Assembly: GCF_038039535.1 (NCBI RefSeq)
Contig: NZ_JBBPHP010000004.1
Location: 1 to 64,000, forward strand
DNA: 64,000 nt
Source of the DNA: Catalinimonas sp038039535
GTDB taxonomy: Bacteria > Bacteroidota > Bacteroidia > Cytophagales > Cyclobacteriaceae
Direction of reading: 5' to 3'
Shown here: one piece after another, positions 10,023 to 17,391 of the stretch
Layout of the letters: every line of letters begins with the position of its first letter
How positions within the stretch are numbered: position 1 is the first letter of the stretch
Made by a program: the position numbers and the translations under genes
Notes under the pieces: model-generated
What the model saw: only the letters and a program-made list of their open reading frames with translations
Databases searched by the model: none
What the model was told of the DNA's origin: nothing

Positions 10023-10358
10023 TTACACATACCGAATGGGCTTAGCGGAAGCCAGCAGGCTTATGGCGGTCTTCCAATCCGGGAGCACATCAGCATCAAT
10101 CGTGAGGGTACGAATCTCCCTGGCTATGCTTTTACTGGCTTTCATCGCTTGCAGATGGGCACCGCTTCCGGCAAATTCTTTCAGCTCCTGCTCATTGTTC
10201 CACAAGGTCATGGTGTAGTGTTTCATCCAGAAGCCCCTCTTCTTCATCTGCACACAATTCGTAGCCCGAAGCTGCCGAAGAATGTACATAGCGTTTTTGG
10301 AAAGCACAAAAAACTTAAAAGGACTTTTTAGCTCAATAGATGTGATGGTGACTTTCAT
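10023..10358 (-). CDS. DUF3291-like small protein (monooxygenase-fold)
   Basis: 111 residues. The pattern matches the DUF3291 / spheroidene-monooxygenase-like group of ferredoxin-fold proteins: an N-terminal strand (VTITSIELKSPFKFF), a central helix (NAMYILRQLRAT), a WMKHYTMTLWNNEQELKEFAGSGAHLQAM core, and a second strand pair REIRTLTIDADVLPDW. Related proteins are soluble, cytoplasmic and of unknown or oxidative function. It has no signal peptide. It stands 66 bases downstream of the metallophosphoesterase stop on the same strand, so the two may be co-transcribed. The name is based on remembered family pattern, not on a search. Confidence 0.7.
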   Translation of the reverse strand: MKVTITSIELKSPFKFFVLSKNAMYILRQLRATNCVQMKKRGFWMKHYTMTLWNNEQELKEFAGSGAHLQAMKASKSIAREIRTLTIDADVLPDWKTAISLLASAKPIRYV

Positions 10359-10424
10359 GCGTTTATAGAATTTCTTCGCATGAAGATAAAAGATTTTACG
10401 CTACAAAACAGCCACACATTGACT

Positions 10425-11264
10425 TTACGCTTTCTCCAGGGTGAAGAGTGTGATTTCCGGCCTTACATTAAACCTAACCTGCCACAGATGTCCTAAGGCC
10501 CGGTTGATATACAAAGTTCTGCCATCTTCCAATCCAATTTTTCCTGCGGTATATCTTCTGTTCTTTACCGGCAACATAGGAGGCTCCAGAAAGGGAGGCT
10601 TACACTGCCCACCGTGCGTATGTCCCGACAATATCCAGCTCTGGTAATTATTCCATACCGGCTCATCGGCTACATCGGGATTGTGACAGAGCACAATATT
10701 GGCCTGGTTAGGGTTTACCTTCTCCATTACCTGACTGGGGTTGAAGTTAGTCCCCCAGTAATCATCCAGACCAATGAAATTGAGACCCGCACGAGAAGCC
10801 TGAGCATTGCGCAGAATTTCAATGCCCTGATTATGCAGAATATTCACGATCTTTTCTGCCACCTCAGGTTCCGACCAATTATAACCATAATCATGATTGC
10901 CCAATATGCCCAGCGTGGCTTCCTTCCCACGTACAGCATGGGCAAATACCTCTTTCAACTGCTCCAGTTGCTCTTCTGATTCGTAGCTGACGAAATCTCC
11001 GGTGTACACCACATAATCGGGAGCCAGCTTCTGGGCTTCCCTGAAGGAATCAATGAGGTAGTTGCGGTCAAAGCGGTTGCCCACGTGGATATCGCTGATC
11101 TGCATCAGTCGCTTACCTTCTAAAGTATCCGGCAGATGTCTGATGGGCATCTTTAGCTGCACAAACTCCAGCCAGAAAGGCTCTACCTGCCAGGTATACA
11201 AACCTGTACTCAGGCCCAGCCCTCCCATTGCTACCGTTCCTTTCAAAAAACTTCTTCTGTTCAT
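10425..11264 (-). CDS. Tat-exported metallophosphoesterase (YkuE-like)
   Basis: 279 residues from the Met at 11264. I prefer this start to the one at 11315 because it places the twin-arginine signal MNRRSFLKGT at the N-terminus, followed by a hydrophobic segment. The calcineurin-like motifs appear in order: ISDIHVGN (DxH), VYTGDFVSY (GD), GILGNHDYG (GNHD), IVLCHNPD and LSGHTHGGQ. These ligate two metal ions and hydrolyse phosphomonoesters, phosphodiesters or pyrophosphates. Close relatives include YkuE of Bacillus and lipid-head-group phosphoesterases, so a periplasmic role at the membrane is likely. The true substrate is unknown. The small DUF3291-like gene follows on the same strand. Confidence 0.9.
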   Translation of the reverse strand: MNRRSFLKGTVAMGGLGLSTGLYTWQVEPFWLEFVQLKMPIRHLPDTLEGKRLMQISDIHVGNRFDRNYLIDSFREAQKLAPDYVVYTGDFVSYESEEQLEQLKEVFAHAVRGKEATLGILGNHDYGYNWSEPEVAEKIVNILHNQGIEILRNAQASRAGLNFIGLDDYWGTNFNPSQVMEKVNPNQANIVLCHNPDVADEPVWNNYQSWILSGHTHGGQCKPPFLEPPMLPVKNRRYTAGKIGLEDGRTLYINRALGHLWQVRFNVRPEITLFTLEKA

Positions 11265-11504
11265 CTTGCTACACTCACTGAGATTATGTCCTAGTCTTTT
11301 GGCAGCATTAATCATGCCTTACCAGGCATAGCAAACTCCCCATCTTTCTGCAAGTCTCTGTTTCACCCTCGCGACTAGCTCAAATTTATTTCAGCTTTCG
11401 CCCTGGAATTGAAGTTTACAGATACGTATAAAGTTTGAAACTTGACTTGATCTAAATGCTTTAATTCCATTGCAGAACAGCATGCTAAAGCCAGAGGGTA
11501 ATAT

Positions 11505-12083
11505 CTAAAAACTACGGGCTATATTAACCCCCATGCGTACTCCCCATTCACGGATCTTGGAAGATACTTTCACTGAAGGCGAATAGTCTTCTTCTTCGCT
11601 GCCAAATCTGTATTTCGCTCCGGCATACAACTCTAAATGCCACTTCTGGCTAATCTCTGCATTTTTTCCCACCAGTATACCAGGACTTATCTGTTTACTG
11701 GTAATTTCGGGGGCATTATAGTTTTCTCCCGAGGGAATTATCTTTCTCCTGAGCAGTTCTACAAAGAAAGCGCTGTAGAATGAAGATGATCTTTTTTCAG
11801 CATTGAAGTAATATTTAACTTCTGGAACTATGGTTGTAAAAAAATCAGCGTCCGCATCGGTACTTCTTCCATCAGAACCAAAATTGTTAAGCAGTAATTG
11901 TACCCCCACATCCTGACGGATTATTCTTTCGTAGCCAATGCACAGCGAGTAAGGTAAAAAGGAAACTGGCAAAACAAATGCTCTTCCTATAATTACGTTA
12001 TTTTGTCCCAATACTGTTTGCCATGTACATATGATGAACAATAAAGTGGATAATAGTGTAATGCCTGCTCTCGTTTTCTTCAT
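11505..12083 (-). CDS. Small outer-membrane beta-barrel-like protein
   Basis: 192 residues with a clear signal peptide (cleavage expected after WQTVLGQ). The mature part alternates hydrophobic and polar residues in beta strands, contains PEVKYYFN and LELYAGAKYRFG, and ends in Phe, all typical of small barrel proteins of the outer membrane in Bacteroidota (DUF3575-like pattern). Function unknown. It is the last gene of the minus-strand array at 11.5-16.8 kb. A 105-bp structured repeat lies immediately upstream (12109-12213), which probably also holds its leader. Confidence 0.65.
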   Translation of the reverse strand: MKKTRAGITLLSTLLFIICTWQTVLGQNNVIIGRAFVLPVSFLPYSLCIGYERIIRQDVGVQLLLNNFGSDGRSTDADADFFTTIVPEVKYYFNAEKRSSSFYSAFFVELLRRKIIPSGENYNAPEITSKQISPGILVGKNAEISQKWHLELYAGAKYRFGSEEEDYSPSVKVSSKIREWGVRMGVNIARSF

Positions 12084-12108
12084 ATAATTTTTAACATAGT
12101 TAATCAGT

Positions 12109-12213
12109 ACCCTTCCCTACCGCATTTCGAGCGCAGCGTAAACTTGTGGTGAATGGCATGTTTAACTCCAAGTTACGCTTCGTATTCCATACCGGGCTAA
12201 ACTTGATGTAGAG
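12109..12213. repeat. Array repeat, copy A
   Basis: A 105-bp imperfect palindrome. Its ends pair (CTAC at 12117 with GTAG near 12208), and an inner stem is formed by GCGTAAACTTG (12136-12146) and CAAGTTACGC (12169-12178). It shares conserved blocks with copies at 12501, 14692 and 15864: CTACCGCA, TTTCGAGCGCAG, TTGTGGTGAAT and GGGCTAAACTTGA. It sits in the gap between two minus-strand genes. Confidence 0.8.
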
Positions 12214-12229
12214 TATATTTTTTTTATCC

Positions 12230-12478
12230 TTAATCAATTAGTTTACTTTCTAATAGATTCAGTGAATTATGTACACCTTCATCAACTAAAGTCCCTTCAA
12301 TTTTAACTTTATTTAAATTATTAAGCCTTTTTTCGTCAGACTTACTGGCGAAGAAAATCACAATCTTACGACTCTGGTTTTTATATTGAATATTGGAAGT
12401 CACATAATAATGCCCCCCATCTGCACCAGTTGAAAGCACGTTAAAGTCTGTCAATTCCAACCTAATTTTATCATCCAT
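12230..12478 (-). CDS. Unknown 82-residue protein
   Basis: I start this gene at the Met at 12478 (MDDKIRLELTDFNVL). The frame is open further upstream, to 12628, but that extension is read through repeat copy B and is Cys/Trp-rich and unlike the rest. The 82 residues contain an alternating strand pattern (HYYVTSNIQYKN, RKIVIFFASK) and a C-terminal VKIEGTLVDEG segment, suggesting a small OB-like or beta-barrel fold. No signal peptide. I do not recognise the family. Local base composition is AT-rich. It is flanked by repeat copies A and B, which makes it look like a one-gene cassette. Confidence 0.55.
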   Translation of the reverse strand: MDDKIRLELTDFNVLSTGADGGHYYVTSNIQYKNQSRKIVIFFASKSDEKRLNNLNKVKIEGTLVDEGVHNSLNLLESKLID

Positions 12479-12500
12479 CTTTTCTTTATTTATAGTAACG

Positions 12501-12605
12501 GTTTCCCCCTTACTGCATTTTGAGTGCAGCGGTAAATGTGGTGAATTATAAGCCCATCTACATTTACAATTCGCCCTCCATACTGGGCAAAACTTGAAGG
12601 AGAGG
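12501..12605. repeat. Array repeat, copy B
   Basis: 105 bp, in the same orientation as copy A. The inner stem is a perfect pair, GTAAATGT (12532-12539) with ACATTTAC (12560-12567), at the same place where copies A and D have different but also complementary arms. GGTGAATT and AATTCGCC add a second inner stem. It follows closely on the stop of the 12621-13628 gene. Confidence 0.8.
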
Positions 12606-12620
12606 AATTTGGCATAGACC

Positions 12621-13628
12621 TTATTCAAATTTAGTTGTGTACTTGCTCTTTTCCAGAAATGTGGCCGGATCAGTTACTTCAAGGATTTCTTTTATCGCCA
12701 GCGGCTTATCTTTTGCGTGATCATAGTAAGACCGGCAAATCTTGTAACCTACATAATATCCCATATCCTTCGGCCACGCTTCGGAATCAGCATTGTAAAA
12801 CCAATCCGATTGGTCATATGCATACATATTTGCTTTGAACCGCCTCCATACTTCCTGTTCGTTTGCATCTCCATAGTTTAATGCAGCCTCACTCACAGCC
12901 CCACCGTTGGTAACTCCTTTACCATGGGTAACGATATCTACCAGAAATACAGCAGCCCCTTCATTGATAGCATTATAAAGTAAATTATAGTCATTATCTA
13001 CCGGAGGCAACTGCTGAAAATGTGCCTGTTCATGAAGCACTATATTATGAATGTGGCTAATGGGTTGAAAGAATCGTAACCAGGGGCTATTATCCCACTC
13101 ATCCAATACGGCTTCATCTGACAAAGCGAACATTTCAGTTCCTATGTACAATCCACCTTTAGGCATAGATCTTCCGGCAGAATTGAAGAAACCGATACAA
13201 AAGTAGGTATCATGAAACTCAAAGTCAGGATAAAGCGCTTTAGCCTGTCTGAAATACTTGTAGATGCTGTCTTTGTTCTTCTCAATGCTTTCGGTATTGT
13301 TTCGGATGGATGCCAGAAACTTTGGATACTGCCTGAGCACTGCCAGGTATTCTTCTTCTATATTTTTTTTATTTTCTCTTTGTTCGGCTTCAAAATATTC
13401 TTGCAAAGCACTACTGGCCTTACTGATATACAAATCATGGAGCATTTGTATAGTATCTTCTTTGCTCTCTGCCTCGGGCAACTGATCATACATTGTCCAG
13501 AAGTTGCTGATATCTGAGGTAATGATTCTTGCCTCTTCAGGATGGGAAGCTCCCTCCTGCCCAAAAACAGTATGTTTAACTGTAAAGAATAGGCAGCACA
13601 AAGCAATTGAAATTTGCCATCTTTTCAT
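12621..13628 (-). CDS. Secreted putative zinc metallopeptidase (DUF2268/GldB-like)
   Basis: 335 residues with a signal peptide ending VKHTVFGQ. A gluzincin-type motif HEQAH is at 199-203, and E223 in AINEGAAVFLVDI, 20 residues later, is a candidate third zinc ligand. The C-terminal DMGYYVGYKICRSYYDHA and an AIKEILEVTDPATFLEKSKY tail match the DUF2268 / GldB-like group of predicted Zn proteases in Bacteroidota. It should act in the periplasm or be a lipoprotein-like surface protein; there is no lipobox. It lies in the minus-strand array, upstream of repeat copy B. Protease activity is inferred from motif only. Confidence 0.72.
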   Translation of the reverse strand: MKRWQISIALCCLFFTVKHTVFGQEGASHPEEARIITSDISNFWTMYDQLPEAESKEDTIQMLHDLYISKASSALQEYFEAEQRENKKNIEEEYLAVLRQYPKFLASIRNNTESIEKNKDSIYKYFRQAKALYPDFEFHDTYFCIGFFNSAGRSMPKGGLYIGTEMFALSDEAVLDEWDNSPWLRFFQPISHIHNIVLHEQAHFQQLPPVDNDYNLLYNAINEGAAVFLVDIVTHGKGVTNGGAVSEAALNYGDANEQEVWRRFKANMYAYDQSDWFYNADSEAWPKDMGYYVGYKICRSYYDHAKDKPLAIKEILEVTDPATFLEKSKYTTKFE

Positions 13629-13797
13629 GATAGGTTATGGTTAAATGTAATCACAGACTTTACCGGTTTACTAATTGAGATTAAGAGAAGATAATTTATT
13701 TTCTTCCCAACAAAATTTTTCTTGCTGGTTCCCTTGATGGTGCAGCCTGCTCATTTACTAGCTGTAGTGTTTGTTTCAATGTTAAAAAACCATTTTA

Positions 13798-14655
13798 TCA
13801 ATACTGCACAGTAGTTGTAATGCCTATACCTGTCCCAAATGCCATTTTACCTACTTCCCTCCATTTTCCCTGACTTGTTGTTCTGGTTATAGTAGGACTT
13901 GCAGCACCTGAAATATCTGTAGAAAAGAACAGGCCATGATCTCCCATATCTTCAATCCATTCCATGGAAACAAAAAAATCATCTTCTACCACAATGTTGT
14001 ACTGGCTTAGATCAACTGTTAATTTACCTTCTTTCATACTGCTGGTTACAATAATATTTTCTTTCAGAATATTCTGATCGGGTAATCCATTCCTGAGGTT
14101 ATAAAAGTTGATTCTAAACTTAAAAGTATTGTAATCATTATCAGTGATATAAATGCTAAAATCTTTGATGAATGTAGGTCTTCTTTTGGTTTTAATAACA
14201 ATGCCCATTTCATTGCCCAGTAAATTAGCGTCAAACCCAGTTTTGTTATTTCTAGATTCAGTCTCATTACCCAGTATTCTTTCTCTTAGCTTTCGTCCCT
14301 TAAATTTTTCCCCATAAACAAAAACCTCATCCATTTGATAAGCTGCTTCATCTAAAGTTATTTCAGATTCATTACCCATAAGTTGTTTGAATTCCGCGAC
14401 CTTAAATGTCTTGCTTTCATACCCAACCATGGAGATTCTTAGCTCGTTATCATCATATTTTTCATCAATAATAAGCTGAAATTTACCATTACTATCTGTT
14501 ACTGTTCCTACATTTTTTCCCACTACTCCGACATTGACATAGGCCAATCCTTTCATAGATTTACCATCTTTGATGATACCTTCAATGGTAGGTTGTCCTA
14601 CAAGATTGAAACTTATGAGGAGTAAAACTGAAATCAATACAATTCTGTGTAGCAT
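13798..14655 (-). CDS. Secreted CarboxypepD_reg-domain protein
   Basis: 285 residues with a signal peptide (cleavage after ISFNLVGQ). Residues about 22-110 are a carboxypeptidase-regulatory-like beta domain: GLAYVNVGVVGKNVGTVTDS, then GKFQL and ISMVGYESKTF, as found at the N-terminus of TonB-dependent receptors. The remainder (110-285) is beta-rich, of a type often annotated only as a carboxypeptidase-like regulatory protein, and has no plug or barrel. It is not a truncated SusC because the C-terminal half is a different domain with its own end. Probably periplasmic or outer-membrane associated. Function unknown. The coding region is AT-rich; repeat copy C lies just upstream. Confidence 0.7.
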   Translation of the reverse strand: MLHRIVLISVLLLISFNLVGQPTIEGIIKDGKSMKGLAYVNVGVVGKNVGTVTDSNGKFQLIIDEKYDDNELRISMVGYESKTFKVAEFKQLMGNESEITLDEAAYQMDEVFVYGEKFKGRKLRERILGNETESRNNKTGFDANLLGNEMGIVIKTKRRPTFIKDFSIYITDNDYNTFKFRINFYNLRNGLPDQNILKENIIVTSSMKEGKLTVDLSQYNIVVEDDFFVSMEWIEDMGDHGLFFSTDISGAASPTITRTTSQGKWREVGKMAFGTGIGITTTVQY

Positions 14656-14691
14656 ATCTTTTCTCTGATAATATCCTAATTGACTTAATTA

Positions 14692-14783
14692 TCACCCTAC
14701 TGTATTATGAGGGTAGCGGAAACATAGGGTGAAATATACAATCTTCATAAAAGAAAGCATGGCAAATGCGCTTTAGGGAGAGC
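14692..14783. repeat. Array repeat, copy C (divergent)
   Basis: A diverged, shorter member of the same repeat family. The conserved layout CCCTACTGTATTATGAGGGT, AGCGGAAACA, GGGTGAAAT is recognisable. The hairpin differs: TCACCCTACTGT at 14692 pairs with ACATAGGGTGA ending near 14733. It fills the 132-bp gap between two minus-strand genes. Confidence 0.6.
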
Positions 14784-14787
14784 GATT

Positions 14788-15804
14788 TCATTCTATCCGC
14801 TTATATCTTGATGGGTCTTTAAGCACCAATGCCCATGGTCCTCTCTTCGCAAACCCTCCTAATTTTTCATCCGAAGGATCAAACCTGTACAGGAATACCG
14901 GACAATCACTCAAATCATCAAAAGGAGAGTCGGTATTGGTAGGATAAGAATTAATGACCAGTATCTTATCTTGATATGCTTCCAGACTGTTCAATATATT
15001 AGCCAGACCTCCGCTCCTGCTATTAAGCATAGTATGTCCAAAACCAAACTGTCCTAAATAGACCTCATTGGTCGTATCTAATTCCATAAATGTCTGCGCC
15101 ATCAGGCGATCCCGCTTCTCCATGCCGGAAATAAAGGAATTGTTAGCAAGGATTTTGTCAATCACTTCCTTGTTTTTATCATCCGGTAGAGGTAGCCTAG
15201 ATATGCTTGCTCTGAGAGCATAAATATATGTTTTGATATCCCTTTCCACCCCAATGGTATCTAAGCGGGTCTTCACTGAATCCCGAAACGCTGCCAGCTG
15301 AGGATGATCTGAATAATTGGATAAAAGAGAATACAGTGTAGCTGAAACTCCCGGTTCTCTTTCTAAATCAAGCCCATGCACCTGTAATTTTTTATGGCTA
15401 TCCAGCCCCAGATTGTAGTCATACAACTTTTTCATGTTCAAATAAAACTCCTCATAATTGCTAAATCCAGGAGAAGTAAACCCAAGATACCATTCATCTC
15501 CGGTCTGTAAATATTGGTTATACAGATAAGCCTCGGCACGACCAAACTCAATCAGTAGATGTCTTACCCCAAAGTTTTTGTTCAAATACATCAGTAGTTC
15601 AGCCTGCATGATATAGTTAGCCTCTAAATAGTGCATCTCCCCGAACATGATGATCTTTTTATCCTGAATATCTTCGTTGAAGAGATCATAATGTTCAAAA
15701 ACAGGACGCTCCAGGTCTACACAATAGACCGTATCCTGCGCAAAGAGAGAAGTAGCGGTTAGTAATAGGCTAAGTGTTATGAATAAAACAGATTGCATAC
15801 GCAT
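14788..15804 (-). CDS. Secreted Tiki/erythromycin-esterase-like protein
   Basis: 338 residues with a signal peptide ending TSLFAQ. The N-terminal IIMFGEMHYLEANYIMQAELLMYL and RHLLIEFGRAEAYLYNQYL carry the GE-H and E residues typical of the haem-uptake/Tiki superfamily (ChaN, TraB, erythromycin esterase relatives). A later GFGHTML supplies a His and TNSFDDLSD-like acidic residues lie near the end. Members are metal-dependent hydrolases or haem binders. Fold assignment is moderately confident and the substrate is unknown. It is an array gene with repeat D upstream and C downstream. Confidence 0.6.
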   Translation of the reverse strand: MRMQSVLFITLSLLLTATSLFAQDTVYCVDLERPVFEHYDLFNEDIQDKKIIMFGEMHYLEANYIMQAELLMYLNKNFGVRHLLIEFGRAEAYLYNQYLQTGDEWYLGFTSPGFSNYEEFYLNMKKLYDYNLGLDSHKKLQVHGLDLEREPGVSATLYSLLSNYSDHPQLAAFRDSVKTRLDTIGVERDIKTYIYALRASISRLPLPDDKNKEVIDKILANNSFISGMEKRDRLMAQTFMELDTTNEVYLGQFGFGHTMLNSRSGGLANILNSLEAYQDKILVINSYPTNTDSPFDDLSDCPVFLYRFDPSDEKLGGFAKRGPWALVLKDPSRYKRIE

Positions 15805-15863
15805 GTTATTTCGTATTGAAATGGGGCCAGCTACGGTTTACTGAATTTGAGAGAAAGTATTTT

Positions 15864-15975
15864 ACCCTTCCCTACCCTACCGCAAGTTTGAGCGCAGCGG
15901 AAACTTGTGGTGAATTACAAGTTTATCTACATTAACACTTCACCTTTCATAATGGGCTAAGTTTGAGGTAGAAAG
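15864..15975. repeat. Array repeat, copy D
   Basis: 112 bp. CTACC near 15877 pairs with GGTAG near 15971; AAACTTGT (15901-15908) pairs perfectly with ACAAGTTT (15917-15924), and GGTGAA (15909) with TTCACC (15939). The word AAGTTTGAG occurs near both ends in direct orientation. It has the same orientation as copies A-C. Confidence 0.8.
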
Positions 15976-15990
15976 GTAAAATCAGTTTTT

Positions 15991-16800
15991 CTAATGAGAT
16001 TCCTCATTCAATTTTTGGATTGTTCCACTCATGGAATCAAATAAGAAAATTCTATGGAAACTAGTATTATAGTTTTTAGATAATGTTTTATCGTTAATAA
16101 AAGAAAAATCTCCTGCCTTTCCGATACCTGAGGTGAATAATAGAAGCCATTGTTCTTGTATTGTCTTATCTTCATAGTATTTCAGTTTATTTTCCTTTTT
16201 CGCAATTGCTTTATCTAAGATTTCTTGATCAAACTCACCTACAATCCATGGTTCCCCGTATGAAATTGTTATTAAATCATGTGGAGATGTCTTTCTAACT
16301 GCTTTAATAAATTTAAGATTTGCAGGGTGATGATTTTCAAACAATAACTTTAGTTCTTCTACAATTTTTAAAGAGTCTTTCCTTTTAATTTTTATTGAGG
16401 TGAATTCAATTTCATATATTCCACCATATATTGCATTGTATTTGTTTGTGTTGAGTAATTCCTCTGTGCGTTTAAATATATTTTCTATCTTTCCTCTTCT
16501 TTGTTTGTCTTCAAAGTCTAAGATTATTTGACTTAATTCTATACCTATTTTCTTTCTCTCTGATGAAACAATAAAATCAGGGCACTCCCTAACTCCTTCT
16601 ATAATTCTTAATGGTTCTTTAAACTCACAAATAAACTTTGCTAAAATGAAAAGCTCGTCATTGGTCTTTTTTTTATCAGAATCAGAAAGCTCAGAGGCTT
16701 CAACCAAACTAAACCAAGGAGCTAAAATATTATGTAAGGCTTCTTTCCTTATTTTGAACGTTTCTATTTCATCTTTTACTTGCGACTGTCGTATCCTCAT
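15991..16800 (-). CDS. Unknown protein with PD-(D/E)xK-like motif
   Basis: 269 residues, soluble, strongly AT-rich compared with flanking genes. The segment ECPDFIVSSERKKIGIELSQI has the layout of a PD-(D/E)xK nuclease core: an Asp in a strand, a turn, then Glu-x-Ser in the next strand. A C-terminal strand EQWLLLFTSGIG is common in unnamed proteins of this type. An N-terminal helical region precedes the core. It could be a DNase of a defence or anti-phage system, but no partner gene is adjacent. It is the first gene transcribed in the array, with repeat D directly downstream. The nuclease idea is inference from motif pattern alone. Confidence 0.6.
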   Translation of the reverse strand: MRIRQSQVKDEIETFKIRKEALHNILAPWFSLVEASELSDSDKKKTNDELFILAKFICEFKEPLRIIEGVRECPDFIVSSERKKIGIELSQIILDFEDKQRRGKIENIFKRTEELLNTNKYNAIYGGIYEIEFTSIKIKRKDSLKIVEELKLLFENHHPANLKFIKAVRKTSPHDLITISYGEPWIVGEFDQEILDKAIAKKENKLKYYEDKTIQEQWLLLFTSGIGKAGDFSFINDKTLSKNYNTSFHRIFLFDSMSGTIQKLNEESH

Positions 16801-16925
16801 TTGTCAAATTTAAACATTATTGTCTTCATTGGGCTAAATAGATTTTGTTCTTGCATAATTACATCTATATGTACCTTCCATCCCCAAAAAGATAAAGCAT
16901 TTCTGAAATTTTAACAATTTAGCGG

Positions 16926-16945
16926 AAAGGGTATTTTTACCCTTT
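16926..16945. terminator. Small hairpin AAAGGGTA / TACCCTTT
   Basis: An 8-bp perfect stem with a short T loop, followed by a T run on the plus strand. No plus-strand gene ends just before it. It lies between the array promoter region and the tandem repeat at 17036. Confidence 0.3.
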
Positions 16946-17035
16946 TTGCTTTTTCTACATTCCACCTTTTCATGGAGTGTAAGAAGCCTGTCGTTTTTCC
17001 TTTGGTCAGGTAGAAAAAATGGCAAAACAGCGCTA

Positions 17036-17302
17036 CATGCCCATTGAAATTACAGATTCAGTACACCTGCAGTGCTGCATGTCCACTGAACTTACATGCT
17101 CAGTACATCTGCAGCGTCGTTTGTCCTATGATCCATGCGTCTCAATGCTGTTGCAGCACTGTTTCTCCACTGATCCAACTGTCTCAATGCCCATGCAGCA
17201 CTACATCACCCCTCATCCAACTGTTTTAGTGGACTTGCAGCACTGCATCACCTCTGGTCTGAAGGTTTCAGTCAGGATGCAGCATTGCATTGACAGTGAT
17301 TT
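17036..17302 (+). repeat. Tandem array of six 42-bp units (two alternating 21-mers)
   Basis: Units begin at 17036, 17078, 17120, 17162, 17204 and 17246, with a partial seventh at 17288: exactly 42 bp each, without an indel. Each unit is two different 21-mers, one starting CAT or TTT and containing a CC-CTGATCCAACTGT type end, the other resembling xTCAxTxxxxxTGCAGCACTG. Copies differ by many substitutions. The array is open in one frame (17019-17315, 98 codons, a 14-residue repeat such as SMLLQHCFSTDPTV), but the peptide has no recognisable domain and I do not call it a gene. It ends about 90 bases before the start of the helical protein gene at 17392. Confidence 0.85.
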
Positions 17303-17391
17303 TCTGTACAGGTAAGTTTTATGGCTCTTTGGCCGATCAAAATTCGCTTAATCTACTGATCTTCAGCCTCTCTAAACAAATAAAAACCACA

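Noticed and set aside
10036..10331. Plus-strand frames opposite the DUF3291-like gene
   Set aside because: Shadow frames; the minus-strand gene has the family pattern.
12109..15975. Classical attC sites of a known integron class
   Set aside because: The fold is similar but the canonical core boxes are not evident at both ends and no integrase gene is present, so I only call it cassette-like.
16834..17025. 63-residue minus-strand ORF upstream of the array
   Set aside because: No motif, overlaps a hairpin and the edge of the tandem array.
17019..17315. 98-codon frame through the 42-bp array as a Cys/His/Gln-rich repeat protein
   Set aside because: A period divisible by three keeps a frame open without coding; no signal peptide or known repeat family. 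Kept as an array, with coding left open.
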